The notes: generated from the letters alone by a model not told the origin. Shown: positions 7,295 through 15,290, counted from the first letter of the stretch. The stretch is 64,000 nt of DNA from CAXBBB01 sp963793245 (GCA_963793245.1 CAWBZG010000002.1:124001-188000), one strand, 5' to 3'. A program made the numbers and translations.

Positions 7295-8740
7295 ATGCTT
7301 TTTCGCTCGTACACCGACCCAAACCTCGCTCAGAACGCCTACTTGGTGGGCTGCCAGAAGACCAAAGAAGCGCTCATTATTGATCCGCTGCGCGACATCG
7401 ACCAGTACATCGCACAGGCCGAGGCCGAAGGCTTGCGTATTGTCGCCGTCGCCGAAACCCACATCCACGCTGATTTCCTCTCGGGCGCGCGCGAGTTCGC
7501 CGAGCAGACCGGCGCCCATCTCTATCTCTCCGCAGAGGGCGAAGACGACGGATGGGGCAGCGCCTGGGCCAAAGGCTCAGACTACGACGTGACGTTCTTG
7601 CGCGACGGCGATCAGTTTTCCGTCGGCAACATCGACCTGCGGGCTGTTCACACGCCGGGGCACACGCCCGAGCACCTCAGTTACGTCGTGACCGACCGGG
7701 GCAGCGGCGCGACGACACCGATTGGCGTCGTGACGGGCGACTTCGTCTTCGTCGGCGATCTGGGGCGTCCTGACTTGTTGGAGCAGGCGGCGGGGATGCA
7801 CGGCGTTCAGGAAGAGGCGGCGCGGACGTTGTACCACTCGCTCCCGCACTTCACTCAGCTAGAAGAGCACCTCCAGGTCTGGCCCGGACACGGCGCGGGA
7901 TCGGCGTGCGGTAAAGCGCTGGGCGCGGTCCCAATGACGACGGTCGGCTACGAGAAGCGCTACAACGCGTCGCTCGGGGCAGCCGAAGGCGGAGAAGATG
8001 CCTTCGTCGCGGCGATCCTCGACGGGCAGCCCGAGCCGCAGATGTACTTCGCGCGGATGAAAGGGCAGAACCGCGACGGCGTGCCGCTGCTGGGTCAGGT
8101 GCCTACACCTTCTCGTCTGTCGTCGGACGAGTTGAAGACCTTCGCCAGCGATGAAAAGGGCGTCGTAGTCGACACGCGCACGGACCGCTCGGCGTTCATG
8201 GCCGCTCACGTGCCACGCTCGCTCCACGCGCCGCTGGGCAAGAACCTCCCGGCCTTCGTCGGCTCGCTTCTGACGGACGAGAAGACGCCTATCGTACTCG
8301 TCGTCGGCGAAGAACACGTCGATGGAGCCGTTCGCGACTTGGTCCGCATCGGCTATGACACCATCGTCGGTTTCGTGACGCCGGATGATCTCGCTGCTCA
8401 CTTTGACAACGGAGGAGCCTCGGCGTCGATTCCCGAGCGCACGTTCGCCGACCTCGACGAGGTGCAGGCCGAAACCGGCGGCTCGGTCCTCGACGTGCGC
8501 TACGCGAGCGAGCATCAGGGCGGCTACGTGCCCGGAGCCGTGAACGCTTCGTACACGCGACTCCCAGACTACATGGACAGCCGCGTGCCCGACGACGGAA
8601 CGCTGATCGTTCACTGCCAATCGGGTGTGCGTGCTGCGGCAGCGTCGGCGTATCTGGCGCGGCAGGGACGCGACGTGGTCTACATCAACGACGGGTTTCC
8701 GAGCTTCGCCGTTACGGGACGCGCCGTTACCCAGGACTGA
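7295..8740 (+). CDS. Persulfide dioxygenase fused to two rhodanese domains
   Basis: The 481-residue protein has an N-terminal metallo-beta-lactamase fold of the ETHE1/persulfide dioxygenase group, which oxidises glutathione or other persulfides to sulfite. Iron-site motifs are THIHADF (His56, His58, Asp60) and HTPGHT (His119, His123), with VTGDFVFVGDLGRPDL for the metal-bridging Asp. Two rhodanese domains follow. The first (about 280-370) lacks a catalytic Cys; the second has HCQSGVRA with Cys441. Fusion lets the rhodanese pass sulfane sulfur to or from the dioxygenase site, as in PRF and CstB enzymes. The start at 7295 begins MLFRSYTDPNLAQNAYLVG, the standard family N-terminus. Confidence 0.93.
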   Translation: MLFRSYTDPNLAQNAYLVGCQKTKEALIIDPLRDIDQYIAQAEAEGLRIVAVAETHIHADFLSGAREFAEQTGAHLYLSAEGEDDGWGSAWAKGSDYDVTFLRDGDQFSVGNIDLRAVHTPGHTPEHLSYVVTDRGSGATTPIGVVTGDFVFVGDLGRPDLLEQAAGMHGVQEEAARTLYHSLPHFTQLEEHLQVWPGHGAGSACGKALGAVPMTTVGYEKRYNASLGAAEGGEDAFVAAILDGQPEPQMYFARMKGQNRDGVPLLGQVPTPSRLSSDELKTFASDEKGVVVDTRTDRSAFMAAHVPRSLHAPLGKNLPAFVGSLLTDEKTPIVLVVGEEHVDGAVRDLVRIGYDTIVGFVTPDDLAAHFDNGGASASIPERTFADLDEVQAETGGSVLDVRYASEHQGGYVPGAVNASYTRLPDYMDSRVPDDGTLIVHCQSGVRAAAASAYLARQGRDVVYINDGFPSFAVTGRAVTQD

Positions 8741-8743
8741 CCA

Positions 8744-9544
8744 ATGCTGTACGCACTCTTGGGCGCTGTCGCCATCGGCTTGGTGTTGGGCCTGCTGGGG
8801 TCCGGCGGGTCGATTCTGACCGTTCCGATCCTGGTCTACCTCGCCGATCAGCCCGGCAAGGTGGCGATTGCCGAGAGCCTCGCGATCGTCGGCGCCATCG
8901 CGCTCGTCGGAGCTTCCGGCTACGCACGGCGCGGACAGGTCGACTGGCGCAGCGTCTTGGGGTTTGGCCTCCCGGGGATCGTCGGCACGTACGGGGGTTC
9001 GCTGATGGCGGCTCAGGTGCCTGCTGCCCTTCAGTTGATCCTGTTCGCTGTCGTCATGATCGCGGCGGCAGGAGCCATGCTGAAGCGGCGGCCGGATGCA
9101 GTGGAGAATCGACCCGCGCGCCCGGCGTGGCTTGTTGGCTTGCTGGGAGCGGGCGTGGGTGTGATGACCGGACTGGTCGGCGTCGGCGGTGGGTTCTTGA
9201 TTGTGCCTGCGCTCGTGCTGCTGGTCGGTCTGGACATGCGTCGAGCCGTCGGGACGAGTCTGGCGATCATCGTGCTCAACAGCGCCGTCGGCTTCGTGTC
9301 CTACCTCGACATCCTGAGTGCGTCGGGCGCTTCGGTGAGTTGGCCGCTCATCGGCACGTTCGCCGTGATTGGCATGGCGGGAGCGCTCGTCGGCGCCAAG
9401 GTGAGCGGACGCGTTCCGCAAGCGTCACTTCGGCGCGGGTTCGCCGTCTTTCTCGTCGTAATGGGGACGTTTATCTTGATCCAAGAAGCGCCGAGCGTCC
9501 TTTCCCCGGCTCTTACTCCGACTGTTTCCCCCTCTACCCCCTGA
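8744..9544 (+). CDS. TauE/SafE-family sulfite exporter
   Basis: This 266-residue membrane protein has about eight hydrophobic segments and two internal repeats, each opening with the family loop GLLGSGGSILTVPILVYL (near residue 17) and GLVGVGGGFLIVPALVLL (near residue 145). The family moves sulfite or organosulfonates across the membrane. Starting 3 bp after the persulfide dioxygenase gene, it is well placed to export the sulfite that enzyme makes. The export direction is inferred from context. Confidence 0.93.
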   Translation: MLYALLGAVAIGLVLGLLGSGGSILTVPILVYLADQPGKVAIAESLAIVGAIALVGASGYARRGQVDWRSVLGFGLPGIVGTYGGSLMAAQVPAALQLILFAVVMIAAAGAMLKRRPDAVENRPARPAWLVGLLGAGVGVMTGLVGVGGGFLIVPALVLLVGLDMRRAVGTSLAIIVLNSAVGFVSYLDILSASGASVSWPLIGTFAVIGMAGALVGAKVSGRVPQASLRRGFAVFLVVMGTFILIQEAPSVLSPALTPTVSPSTP

Positions 9545-9549
9545 TCTCT

Positions 9550-9861
9550 ATGCCTTCCGATATCCGCCCCTCCGAGTTTCTCGCGCGCGACACATCTGCC
9601 CTCGTCCTTGACGTTCGCACGCCGAAGGAATACGCCGAAGGGCACTTGCAGGGAACGCAGAACGTCGACTTCCTTGCTGACGACTTCGAGAAGAAGTTCG
9701 ATGCGCTCGACCTGCCCAAAGACCAGAAGGTCTACCTGCACTGTCGCTCGGGTGCGCGATCGGGCAAAGCCGCCGAGATGCTGCGCAAGAAGGGATATAC
9801 CGACGCTGTCAACGCAGGCGGCTTCGAAGACCTCGCCAAAGCCGGAGCACCAACCGCCTGA
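9550..9861 (+). CDS. Single-domain rhodanese sulfurtransferase
   Basis: The 103-residue protein is one complete rhodanese domain. It has the LVLDVRTPKEYAEGHLQGTQN entrance motif and the active-site loop HCRSGARSG with catalytic Cys65. Short rhodaneses of this type carry sulfane sulfur on the Cys between donors and acceptors. It sits 5 bp behind the TauE/SafE gene and 4 bp before thioredoxin, so it belongs to the sulfur operon. The GlpE/PspE-like size suggests a cytoplasmic enzyme, since no signal peptide is present. Confidence 0.92.
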   Translation: MPSDIRPSEFLARDTSALVLDVRTPKEYAEGHLQGTQNVDFLADDFEKKFDALDLPKDQKVYLHCRSGARSGKAAEMLRKKGYTDAVNAGGFEDLAKAGAPTA

Positions 9862-9865
9862 CCCG

Positions 9866-10183
9866 ATGACAGAAGATCCCTTCCAAACCCAGGTGCTCGA
9901 CAAGAGCCACGACAAACCCGTGCTCGTCGACTTCTGGGCGCCGTGGTGCGGTCCGTGTCGCACGTTGGGGCCGACGATCAAGAAGCTCGCGCAAGAGAGC
10001 GGTGGCGCGTGGCGGCTCGTCAAGATCAATGTGGACGCGCATCCCCAACTCAGTCAGCGCTTCGACATCAAGGGCATTCCGGCTGTTAAGCTGTTCGTCG
10101 ACGGCGAAGTCGCGGCTGAGTTTACCGGAGCGCTTCCCGAGTCGCAGCTACGGCGCTGGCTGGCCGAACATTTGCCCGCGTAG
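9866..10183 (+). CDS. Thioredoxin
   Basis: The 105-residue thioredoxin-fold protein has the canonical WAPWCGPC active site (Cys28, Cys31) and the cis-Pro loop KGIPAVKLF. There is no signal peptide, so it is cytoplasmic. It is the last gene of the sulfur operon, where it probably reduces persulfides or disulfides on the rhodanese and dioxygenase partners. Its 3' end converges with the PH-domain gene after only 7 bp. Confidence 0.93.
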   Translation: MTEDPFQTQVLDKSHDKPVLVDFWAPWCGPCRTLGPTIKKLAQESGGAWRLVKINVDAHPQLSQRFDIKGIPAVKLFVDGEVAAEFTGALPESQLRRWLAEHLPA

Positions 10184-10190
10184 GTCACTC

Positions 10191-10745
10191 TCAGAAGTCC
10201 AGCCGAGACTCGACGCCTTTCGCCTCACGCAGGATGCGGAGCACGTGACGCGGATCGTCGATCAGGTCGAGGCGGGAGCCGTAACTGCCACCCAGCCAAC
10301 CGGCTGCCGTCATCTGCTGTGCCGCTTGCTCGGCGCTGCGGCGCTGTCCCAGGTCGAGGGTGCCGGTGCCGTCGCGGTGTTCGGTAATGCTTTCGGCGGA
10401 GACGGCGTCTAGGTCGAGGATACGCGTTCGATTGCCCACAACGAGGATGACGTGTTGGTCGGTGATGCCGTAGTGCGTACGGGCGCGCTGCCGGTGGTCG
10501 ACGACAAAGCGTCCGAATAGGATAAAAGCGCCGACGCAGGCGAACGGCAGACCGAAAAGGGCAAACCAGATGCTCGTCCTGGAGGCCATCGCCATCCAGA
10601 AGAGCGAGAAGCCGAAAAAGAACAGCCCGAACAGCAGTACGGGTATTTCTTTGGTCGACCACCGAAAGCCGCCCTGCCTTGGCTGGCCGTACCACAGCAA
10701 CCGCTCGCCCGGCTCCATCTCGCGCCGGATCAGGTCTTCGTTCAT
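10191..10745 (-). CDS. Two-TM PH-like (YdbS-type) membrane protein, downstream copy
   Basis: This 184-residue protein has a short cytoplasmic N-terminus (ERLLWYGQPRQGGF), two membrane segments around residues 30-85, and a C-terminal beta-rich region starting YGITDQHVILVVGNRTRILDLDAV, typical of bacterial PH-like (bPH2/DUF304) domains. It is a diverged paralogue of the protein at 10876-11451. Its ATG overlaps the TGA of a copied sigma-factor tail in the same ATGA arrangement seen upstream, so it arose by tandem duplication. Function is unknown; the neighbouring sigma factor suggests a role in envelope signalling. Confidence 0.8.
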   Translation of the reverse strand: MNEDLIRREMEPGERLLWYGQPRQGGFRWSTKEIPVLLFGLFFFGFSLFWMAMASRTSIWFALFGLPFACVGAFILFGRFVVDHRQRARTHYGITDQHVILVVGNRTRILDLDAVSAESITEHRDGTGTLDLGQRRSAEQAAQQMTAAGWLGGSYGSRLDLIDDPRHVLRILREAKGVESRLDF

Positions 10746-10822
10746 AGACTGTCGCGTTTGTCGCGCAGATACTTGTTGGGTAGTTGGCACGCGCGGAATA
10801 CAGTGATAGTGCCGACCGGGGC
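10742..10822 (-). pseudogene. Copied 3' end of the ECF sigma gene
   Basis: Read on the minus strand this stretch encodes APVGTITVFRACQLPNKYLR followed by DKRDSL and TGA. The last 11 residues, from NKY to DSL, are identical to the true end of the sigma factor at 11448, and the preceding residues align with a two-codon deletion. DNA identity is high with several silent changes. The copy has no region 2 and cannot be a functional sigma factor. It was probably carried along when the PH-domain gene was duplicated. Confidence 0.8.
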
Positions 10823-10875
10823 GATGGGCCTCGTGGGAGACTTCGATTCGATTGAGTCGCTGTCTGGCCGGTCAC

Positions 10876-11451
10876 CTACCTGCGCGACGCTGCCTGATTC
10901 TGGAGCGTGACGACGGCAGCATAGACGCGGCGGACGTCTTCGATCATCATCAACGACGAAGCGCCCATGTCGCGGCTGCCTGACCAGAGATCGGGTAGGA
11001 TGCGCGCGATCAGGTTTTCCAGCGCGGACTGTGTACCCAGCCGAATCGTGCCCCAACCATCGTTGTGTTCGATCAGGCCTACTTCCGCCAATCGCGCAAG
11101 AGGTATCGAGCGGACCGTCGGCACTCTAGTCGCCGTCACGATCAGTATGCGCTCGTCGGTGAGCGCATAGTCGGTTCGCCTGCGGACGTAGCGCTCATAG
11201 ACGAATCGTCCGGTCGTGAGGTAGACACCGGCGATCACGAAAGGAATCGCGAGCAGACCGATCATGGAGCCTGCGCTCAAGCTCATCACGAAGAAACCGG
11301 TCGATCCAATGAGCAGGTTCAGTCCGATGGCTACCAAAATGAGGTCCAGCCACGTGAACCGAATCCCCGTCAGACGCGGGCGTCCGCTCCAGACCACGCG
11401 CTCGCGGTCGTTCAACTCGCGCGCGATGGTATGGGGAGGAGCAGCGCTCAC
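10876..11451 (-). CDS. Two-TM PH-like membrane protein, translationally coupled to the sigma factor
   Basis: This 191-residue protein starts with GTG at 11451, overlapping the sigma factor TGA by 4 bp (GTGA), so translational coupling is expected. It has the ERVVWSGRP N-terminal motif, two membrane segments around residues 32-80, and a C-terminal PH-like domain beginning YALTDERILIVTATRVPTVRSIPL. The family resembles YdbS/YdbT-type bPH2 proteins. ECF sigma genes are usually followed by an anti-sigma factor, and this protein occupies that position without an obvious anti-sigma or zinc-binding motif. A regulatory role is an inference. Confidence 0.82.
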   Translation of the reverse strand: MSAAPPHTIARELNDRERVVWSGRPRLTGIRFTWLDLILVAIGLNLLIGSTGFFVMSLSAGSMIGLLAIPFVIAGVYLTTGRFVYERYVRRRTDYALTDERILIVTATRVPTVRSIPLARLAEVGLIEHNDGWGTIRLGTQSALENLIARILPDLWSGSRDMGASSLMMIEDVRRVYAAVVTLQNQAASRR

Positions 11452-12056
11452 AGACTGTCGCGCTTGTCGCGGAGGTACTTGTTGAGCAGTTCGCGCGCGC
11501 GGAAGATGTGCGCTTTTACCGTGCCCAGTGGAGCGCCCAGCGCCTCCGCGATTTCGTCGTACGCCATTTCTTGCTGGTGCCGCATCACGATCACGCGGTG
11601 GTACTTGGGCGGCAGCGCGTCGATAGCCTCCTGGATCAGCGTGTTGCGCTGGTCCGTCACGATGTGCTTGTCAGGGCGATAGGTCTCATCGGGGACTTCG
11701 ATCTCCATCTCGCCGTCCTTGGTCTGAACCGGCTTGTGGATCGACGTGGTTTTGAGACGCCGCTTGCGCAGGTAGTCGATGGTGTGGTTCGTCGCGATGC
11801 GGTAGAGCCACGTCGAGAACGCGTAGGTAGGCGAGTACGAACTCAGCGAGCCGAACGCCTTGATAAAGCTCTCCTGCACCAAGTCGTTCAAGTCCTCGCC
11901 GCCCCTGACGAGTTTGCGCAGGTGGAAGTAGAGCGGACGCTCGTATTTCTCCATCAGCTGGCCATACGCGCTCTGGTCTCCGGCAAGCGCCTCGCGGACC
12001 CACGCGCGGTCCTGCTCGGACGAGGCGGACGGCGCTTCGGCGGACGGTTCGGACAT
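11448..12056 (-). CDS. ECF-type RNA polymerase sigma factor
   Basis: The 202-residue protein has sigma region 2 (LVQESFIKAFGSLSSYSPTY followed by AFSTWLYRIATNHTIDYLRKRR) and region 4 (VIVMRHQQEMAYDEIAEALGAPLGTVKAHIFRARELL). Between them is an acidic linker of about 40 residues. It resembles SigW/RpoE-like ECF factors of Bacteroidota. The ATG at 12056 gives a normal N-terminus, and the longer in-frame extension reads through a non-coding region with a repeat. It heads a short operon with the two PH-domain genes. No Cys-rich anti-sigma gene is next to it. Confidence 0.94.
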   Translation of the reverse strand: MSEPSAEAPSASSEQDRAWVREALAGDQSAYGQLMEKYERPLYFHLRKLVRGGEDLNDLVQESFIKAFGSLSSYSPTYAFSTWLYRIATNHTIDYLRKRRLKTTSIHKPVQTKDGEMEIEVPDETYRPDKHIVTDQRNTLIQEAIDALPPKYHRVIVMRHQQEMAYDEIAEALGAPLGTVKAHIFRARELLNKYLRDKRDSL

Positions 12057-12268
12057 GGAGCGGTGCGGTTGCGCGGACGAAGACGCCAAGATAGCACGGC
12101 GCCCGCCCTGCGCGATAGCCCTGCACGCCCCATCGAGCCAGACGTGTGTAGCGTCGTTATTTAAACGACGCCACGGTGTGGGTCGAAGCCGGTCTGCGAA
12201 AGCCCTCGCCCAAACCGAACGCGGCTCCGAAGCCAAAGCCTCGAAGCCGCGCGTAGAACTCCCCAACT
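12057..12268. other. Leader region of the sigma operon with a hairpin
   Basis: No gene is supported here. GCGTCGTT at 12151-12158 and AACGACGC at 12164-12171 form a perfect 8-bp inverted repeat around ATTTA, about 95 bp upstream of the sigma start. It may be an operator or a promoter-overlapping palindrome for the sigma operon. No convincing promoter boxes were seen. Confidence 0.4.
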
Positions 12269-12356
12269 GTCATCGCGAGGAGCAGAGCGACGTGGCGATC
12301 TCTCAGTTATCGGCTAACGAAGGAGATCGCCACGGCCTTGCGGCCTCGCGATGACA
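12269..12356. repeat. Dispersed palindromic repeat (GTCATCGCGAGG type)
   Basis: The 88-bp element has a 13-bp outer inverted repeat, TGTCATCGCGAGG (12269-12281) with CCTCGCGATGACA (12344-12356), and an inner 11-bp pair, GTGGCGATCTC with GAGATCGCCAC. It closely matches the well-known 'gtcattgcgaggagcgaagcgacgtggcaatctc' repeat found in many distantly related bacteria. It lies between the sigma leader and the glnN stop codon. No transposase accompanies it, so it is a non-autonomous element. Confidence 0.85.
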
Positions 12357-12365
12357 AGGGGTGGT

Positions 12366-14501
12366 TTACGCCTCCTTGTCGAACAGGATTTCCTGGTAGG
12401 TCGGCAGCGGCCATTCGTCGCGGGGGACGAGGACTTCGAGCCGGTCGGCGGCCTCGCGGACGGCGTTCATCGCAGGGATGACGTTGTCGCGCATGTGGTA
12501 GGCTTTGTCGTGCACTTCATCGCCGCCTAGCTCGCGGTTCTGCTTGCTCAGATCGACGATGGCTGCGCGCAGGTCGGTCAACACCAGGCTCAGTTCTTCG
12601 GCGGTTTCCTTAACGCCGGGGAAGCTGAGACCGACTTCGTCTCCGCTGTCGAGTGTGGCGGCGAGGTCGGCGAGGTAGCGCGTTCCGGCAGGGAAGAGCA
12701 TCGTCCGAGCCATGCGCTCGGTCGTTTCGGCTTCGATGTTGATCGTCATGAAGTACTGCTCGAACATGACCTCCTGGCGGCTGACGACTTCGGGAACGGT
12801 CATCACGCCGTAGCGCTCGAACAACTCAGGGTTGCCGTGCTCGCCCATGCGTTCGATGGCGTCGACGGTCGTTTTGAGGTTGAGCAGGCCGCGCTTCTCG
12901 GCCTCGATCGGCCAATCCGACGAATAGCCGTCGCCGTCGAAGAGGATGGCGCCACACTCCTTGATCACGTCTTGCACGACCGACTCGATTCCGGCGATGG
13001 TCGCCTTCTTGCTCTTGCTCGTGCGGCGCTCTTCGAGCAGCGTCGTCATCTCGTCCAGGCTCTCGGCGACGATCGTGTTGAGGATCGTGTTCGACATCGA
13101 CGGCGACTGCGACGAACCCAGTGCTCTGAACTCGAACTTGTTGCCCGTGAAGGCGAACGGCGAGGTGCGGTTGCGGTCGCCGCTGTGACGCGGAAGCGTC
13201 GGCAGTACGTCTGCGCCCAGCTTCATCGTGCCTGCCGACTTGCTTGAAGTCGCCTCGCCTTTGCCAGCGAGTTGTTCGAACACGTCGGTCAGCTGGCTGC
13301 CCAGGAAGATCGACATGATCGCGGGCGGCGCTTCGTTGGCACCCAAGCGGTGGTCGTTACCAGCCGTCGCAGCGGCCAGGCGCAGCAGATCCTGGTGCTT
13401 GTAGATGGCGCGAATGACGGCGGCGCAGAAGAACTGGAAGCGGGCTTCTTCGTGTGGCTCGTCGGTCGGTTCGAGCAGGTTGAGGCCCGTGTCCGTTCCC
13501 ATCGACCAGTTGTTGTGCTTGCCCGATCCGTTGACTCCGGCGAACGGCTTCTCGTGCATCAGGATCGTCAGCCCGAACTGGCTGGCGAAGCGGCGCAGCG
13601 TGATCATCGTCAGCAGTTGGTGGTCGACGGCGACGTTGGCGCTCTCGAACAGCGGCGCGATCTCGTACTGGCTCGGGGCGACTTCGTTGTGGCGCGTCTT
13701 GACCGGAATGCCCAGGCGGTACAGTTCCTTCTCGACGGCCATCATGTAGCTCAGCACGCGCGACGGGATTGAGCCGAAGTAGTGGTCGTCCATCTCCTGA
13801 CCGCGCGGCGGCTTGGCGCCAAAGAGCGTCCGGCCCGTCATCTGCAGGTCGAGGCGCTGCTGGTACAGCTCGCTGTCGATCACGAAGTACTCTTGCTCGT
13901 CGCCGACCGTTGCCGTCACCTTGTTGACGTCTTTGTGGCCCATCACGCGGAGGGCGCGGACGGCCTGCTTGCTCAGTGCATCCATTGAGCGGAGCAGCGG
14001 CGTCTTGTTGTCGAGCGCCTCGCCGGTCCAACTCGCGAACGCCGTCGGAATGGCTAGGTAGCTGCCATGCGGGTTCTCGATGATGAACGCGGGGCTGGTC
14101 GGGTCCCACGCGGTGTAGCCGCGCGCTTCGAACGTCTGCCGCAGGCCACCCGACGGGAAGCTCGACGCGTCCGGCTCGCCCTGGATCAGCTCTTTGCCGC
14201 TAAACTCCGTCACGGCGCCGCCGCCTTTGTTAGGCGTGATGAAGCTGTCGTGCTTCTCCGCCGTCGATCCGGTCAGCGGCTGGAACCAGTGCGTGTAGTG
14301 CGTCGCCCCCTTCTCCATCGCCCACTCCTTCATCGCCATCGCAACGGCATCGGCGACGTCCGAATCGATGCGCTCGCCACGCTCAATCGTAGCGACGAGG
14401 CTTTTGTAAGCCGCCTTCGGGAGCCGGTTTTTCATTTCGGTCAGACCGAATGTGTTTTCGCCAAAAATGGCTTCGATGTCGAGGGCAGGAGTCTTTGCCA
14501 T
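12366..14501 (-). CDS. glnN: Glutamine synthetase type III
   Basis: This 711-residue enzyme joins ammonia to glutamate using ATP. The length and sequence fit GSIII (GlnN), which is much larger than GSI. Family stretches include EVAPSQYEIAPLFESANVAVDHQ, FAGVNGSGKHNNWSMGTD and GANEAPPAIMSIFLG, which form the glutamate and nucleotide sites. The ATG at 14501 opens MAKTPALDIEAIFGENTFGL, and a 49-residue extension upstream overlaps the regulator's intergenic region. An Lrp/AsnC regulator gene ends 38 bp upstream on the same strand, suggesting amino-acid-dependent control. Confidence 0.97.
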   Translation of the reverse strand: MAKTPALDIEAIFGENTFGLTEMKNRLPKAAYKSLVATIERGERIDSDVADAVAMAMKEWAMEKGATHYTHWFQPLTGSTAEKHDSFITPNKGGGAVTEFSGKELIQGEPDASSFPSGGLRQTFEARGYTAWDPTSPAFIIENPHGSYLAIPTAFASWTGEALDNKTPLLRSMDALSKQAVRALRVMGHKDVNKVTATVGDEQEYFVIDSELYQQRLDLQMTGRTLFGAKPPRGQEMDDHYFGSIPSRVLSYMMAVEKELYRLGIPVKTRHNEVAPSQYEIAPLFESANVAVDHQLLTMITLRRFASQFGLTILMHEKPFAGVNGSGKHNNWSMGTDTGLNLLEPTDEPHEEARFQFFCAAVIRAIYKHQDLLRLAAATAGNDHRLGANEAPPAIMSIFLGSQLTDVFEQLAGKGEATSSKSAGTMKLGADVLPTLPRHSGDRNRTSPFAFTGNKFEFRALGSSQSPSMSNTILNTIVAESLDEMTTLLEERRTSKSKKATIAGIESVVQDVIKECGAILFDGDGYSSDWPIEAEKRGLLNLKTTVDAIERMGEHGNPELFERYGVMTVPEVVSRQEVMFEQYFMTINIEAETTERMARTMLFPAGTRYLADLAATLDSGDEVGLSFPGVKETAEELSLVLTDLRAAIVDLSKQNRELGGDEVHDKAYHMRDNVIPAMNAVREAADRLEVLVPRDEWPLPTYQEILFDKEA

Positions 14502-14539
14502 GAGAAGGGGGAGAGTTAAGTAGTGAGAAAGGGGAGGAA

Positions 14540-15025
14540 TTAGTCGCGCTCGGCAGGTGTCAGCGGCCCAGCAGCGACAGGGAGCGTGTGCGTTTCCTTG
14601 AACGTCGAGAGCACGACCGAAGAGCGTGTGCTGCGGACGCCCGGCCACGTCTGGATCTCGGCGAGAAAGCGTTCGAGCGCCGTCGTGGTAGGCAGGCGGA
14701 CTTTCATCAGGTGCGAACCGTCGCCCGTCGAGGAGTGGAGTTCGAGCACTTCGTTTCGCGCCGTCGCTCGTTTGACGAACTCGGCATAGTGCTCGCTGCC
14801 GTCGACTGAGACGCGCATGAAGACCGTGATGTCGAAGCCCAGCCGCTTGGCGTCGACGCGTGCCGTGAAGCCTGTCAGCACGCCGCGCGCTTCGAGTTTG
14901 CGCATCCGGTCCGAAACCGATGGTACGCTCAGCCCAACGACCTCGGCGATCTCGCTGCGTTTGATTCGTCCACTCTCTTGAAGCAGACGAAGAATTTCGG
15001 CGTCGATGGCGTCGATGCGTTCCAC
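14540..15025 (-). CDS. Lrp/AsnC-family transcriptional regulator
   Basis: The protein has an N-terminal helix-turn-helix (ILRLLQESGRIKRSEIAEVV followed by GLSVPSVSDRMRKLEARGVL) and a C-terminal RAM ligand domain with the MKVRLPTTTALERFLAEIQTWPGVRSTRSSVVL pattern. These regulators form octamers and respond to amino acids. The start is uncertain. GTG at 15025 gives the family-standard MERIDAIDAEIL opening and about 161 residues; GTG at 15064 would add 13 Ser/Thr-rich residues. It is followed directly by glnN, which is its likely target. The ligand is unknown. Confidence 0.92.
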   Translation of the reverse strand: MERIDAIDAEILRLLQESGRIKRSEIAEVVGLSVPSVSDRMRKLEARGVLTGFTARVDAKRLGFDITVFMRVSVDGSEHYAEFVKRATARNEVLELHSSTGDGSHLMKVRLPTTTALERFLAEIQTWPGVRSTRSSVVLSTFKETHTLPVAAGPLTPAERD

Positions 15026-15217
15026 AGATGATCGGGCTGATGAGAGAGACGTAAAAGTAGTCACCGCAAATCAGGCATCGGTAGCGGTTGTGTTAAAAAA
15101 ATAAGGCCGATAGTGCGATAGGGTTCTGGAAGCGGTTTCGGAAAGGTGAAATACCAATCACGTGCGCTTGCCGACGGTCGTTCGTATTTTGACGCTCCCC
15201 GCAGCCCACGCTGCGCC

Positions 15218-15290
15218 GGGCCTGTAGCTCAGCGGTTAGAGCAGCGGACTCATAACCCGTCGGTCGCTGGTTCAAATCCAGCCAGGCCCA
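15218..15290 (+). tRNA. tRNA with CAT anticodon (Met elongator or Ile2)
   Basis: The 73-nt sequence folds into a full cloverleaf: acceptor GGGCCTG/CAGGCCC, D-arm GCTC/GAGC, T-arm GCTGG/CCAGC and loop CTCATAA with anticodon CAT at 15251-15253. CCA is not encoded. The variable and T-arm sequence GGTCGCTGGTTCAAATCCAGC resembles tRNA-Ile2, so lysidine modification by TilS is possible. The anticodon stem has an A31 x C39 mismatch. Confidence 0.93.

Noticed and set aside
7859..9421. Long open frame on the minus strand opposite the persulfide dioxygenase and TauE/SafE genes
   Set aside because: It is rich in Arg/His/Asp with no recognisable domain and lies exactly antisense to two well-supported genes. 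High GC content produces such frames.
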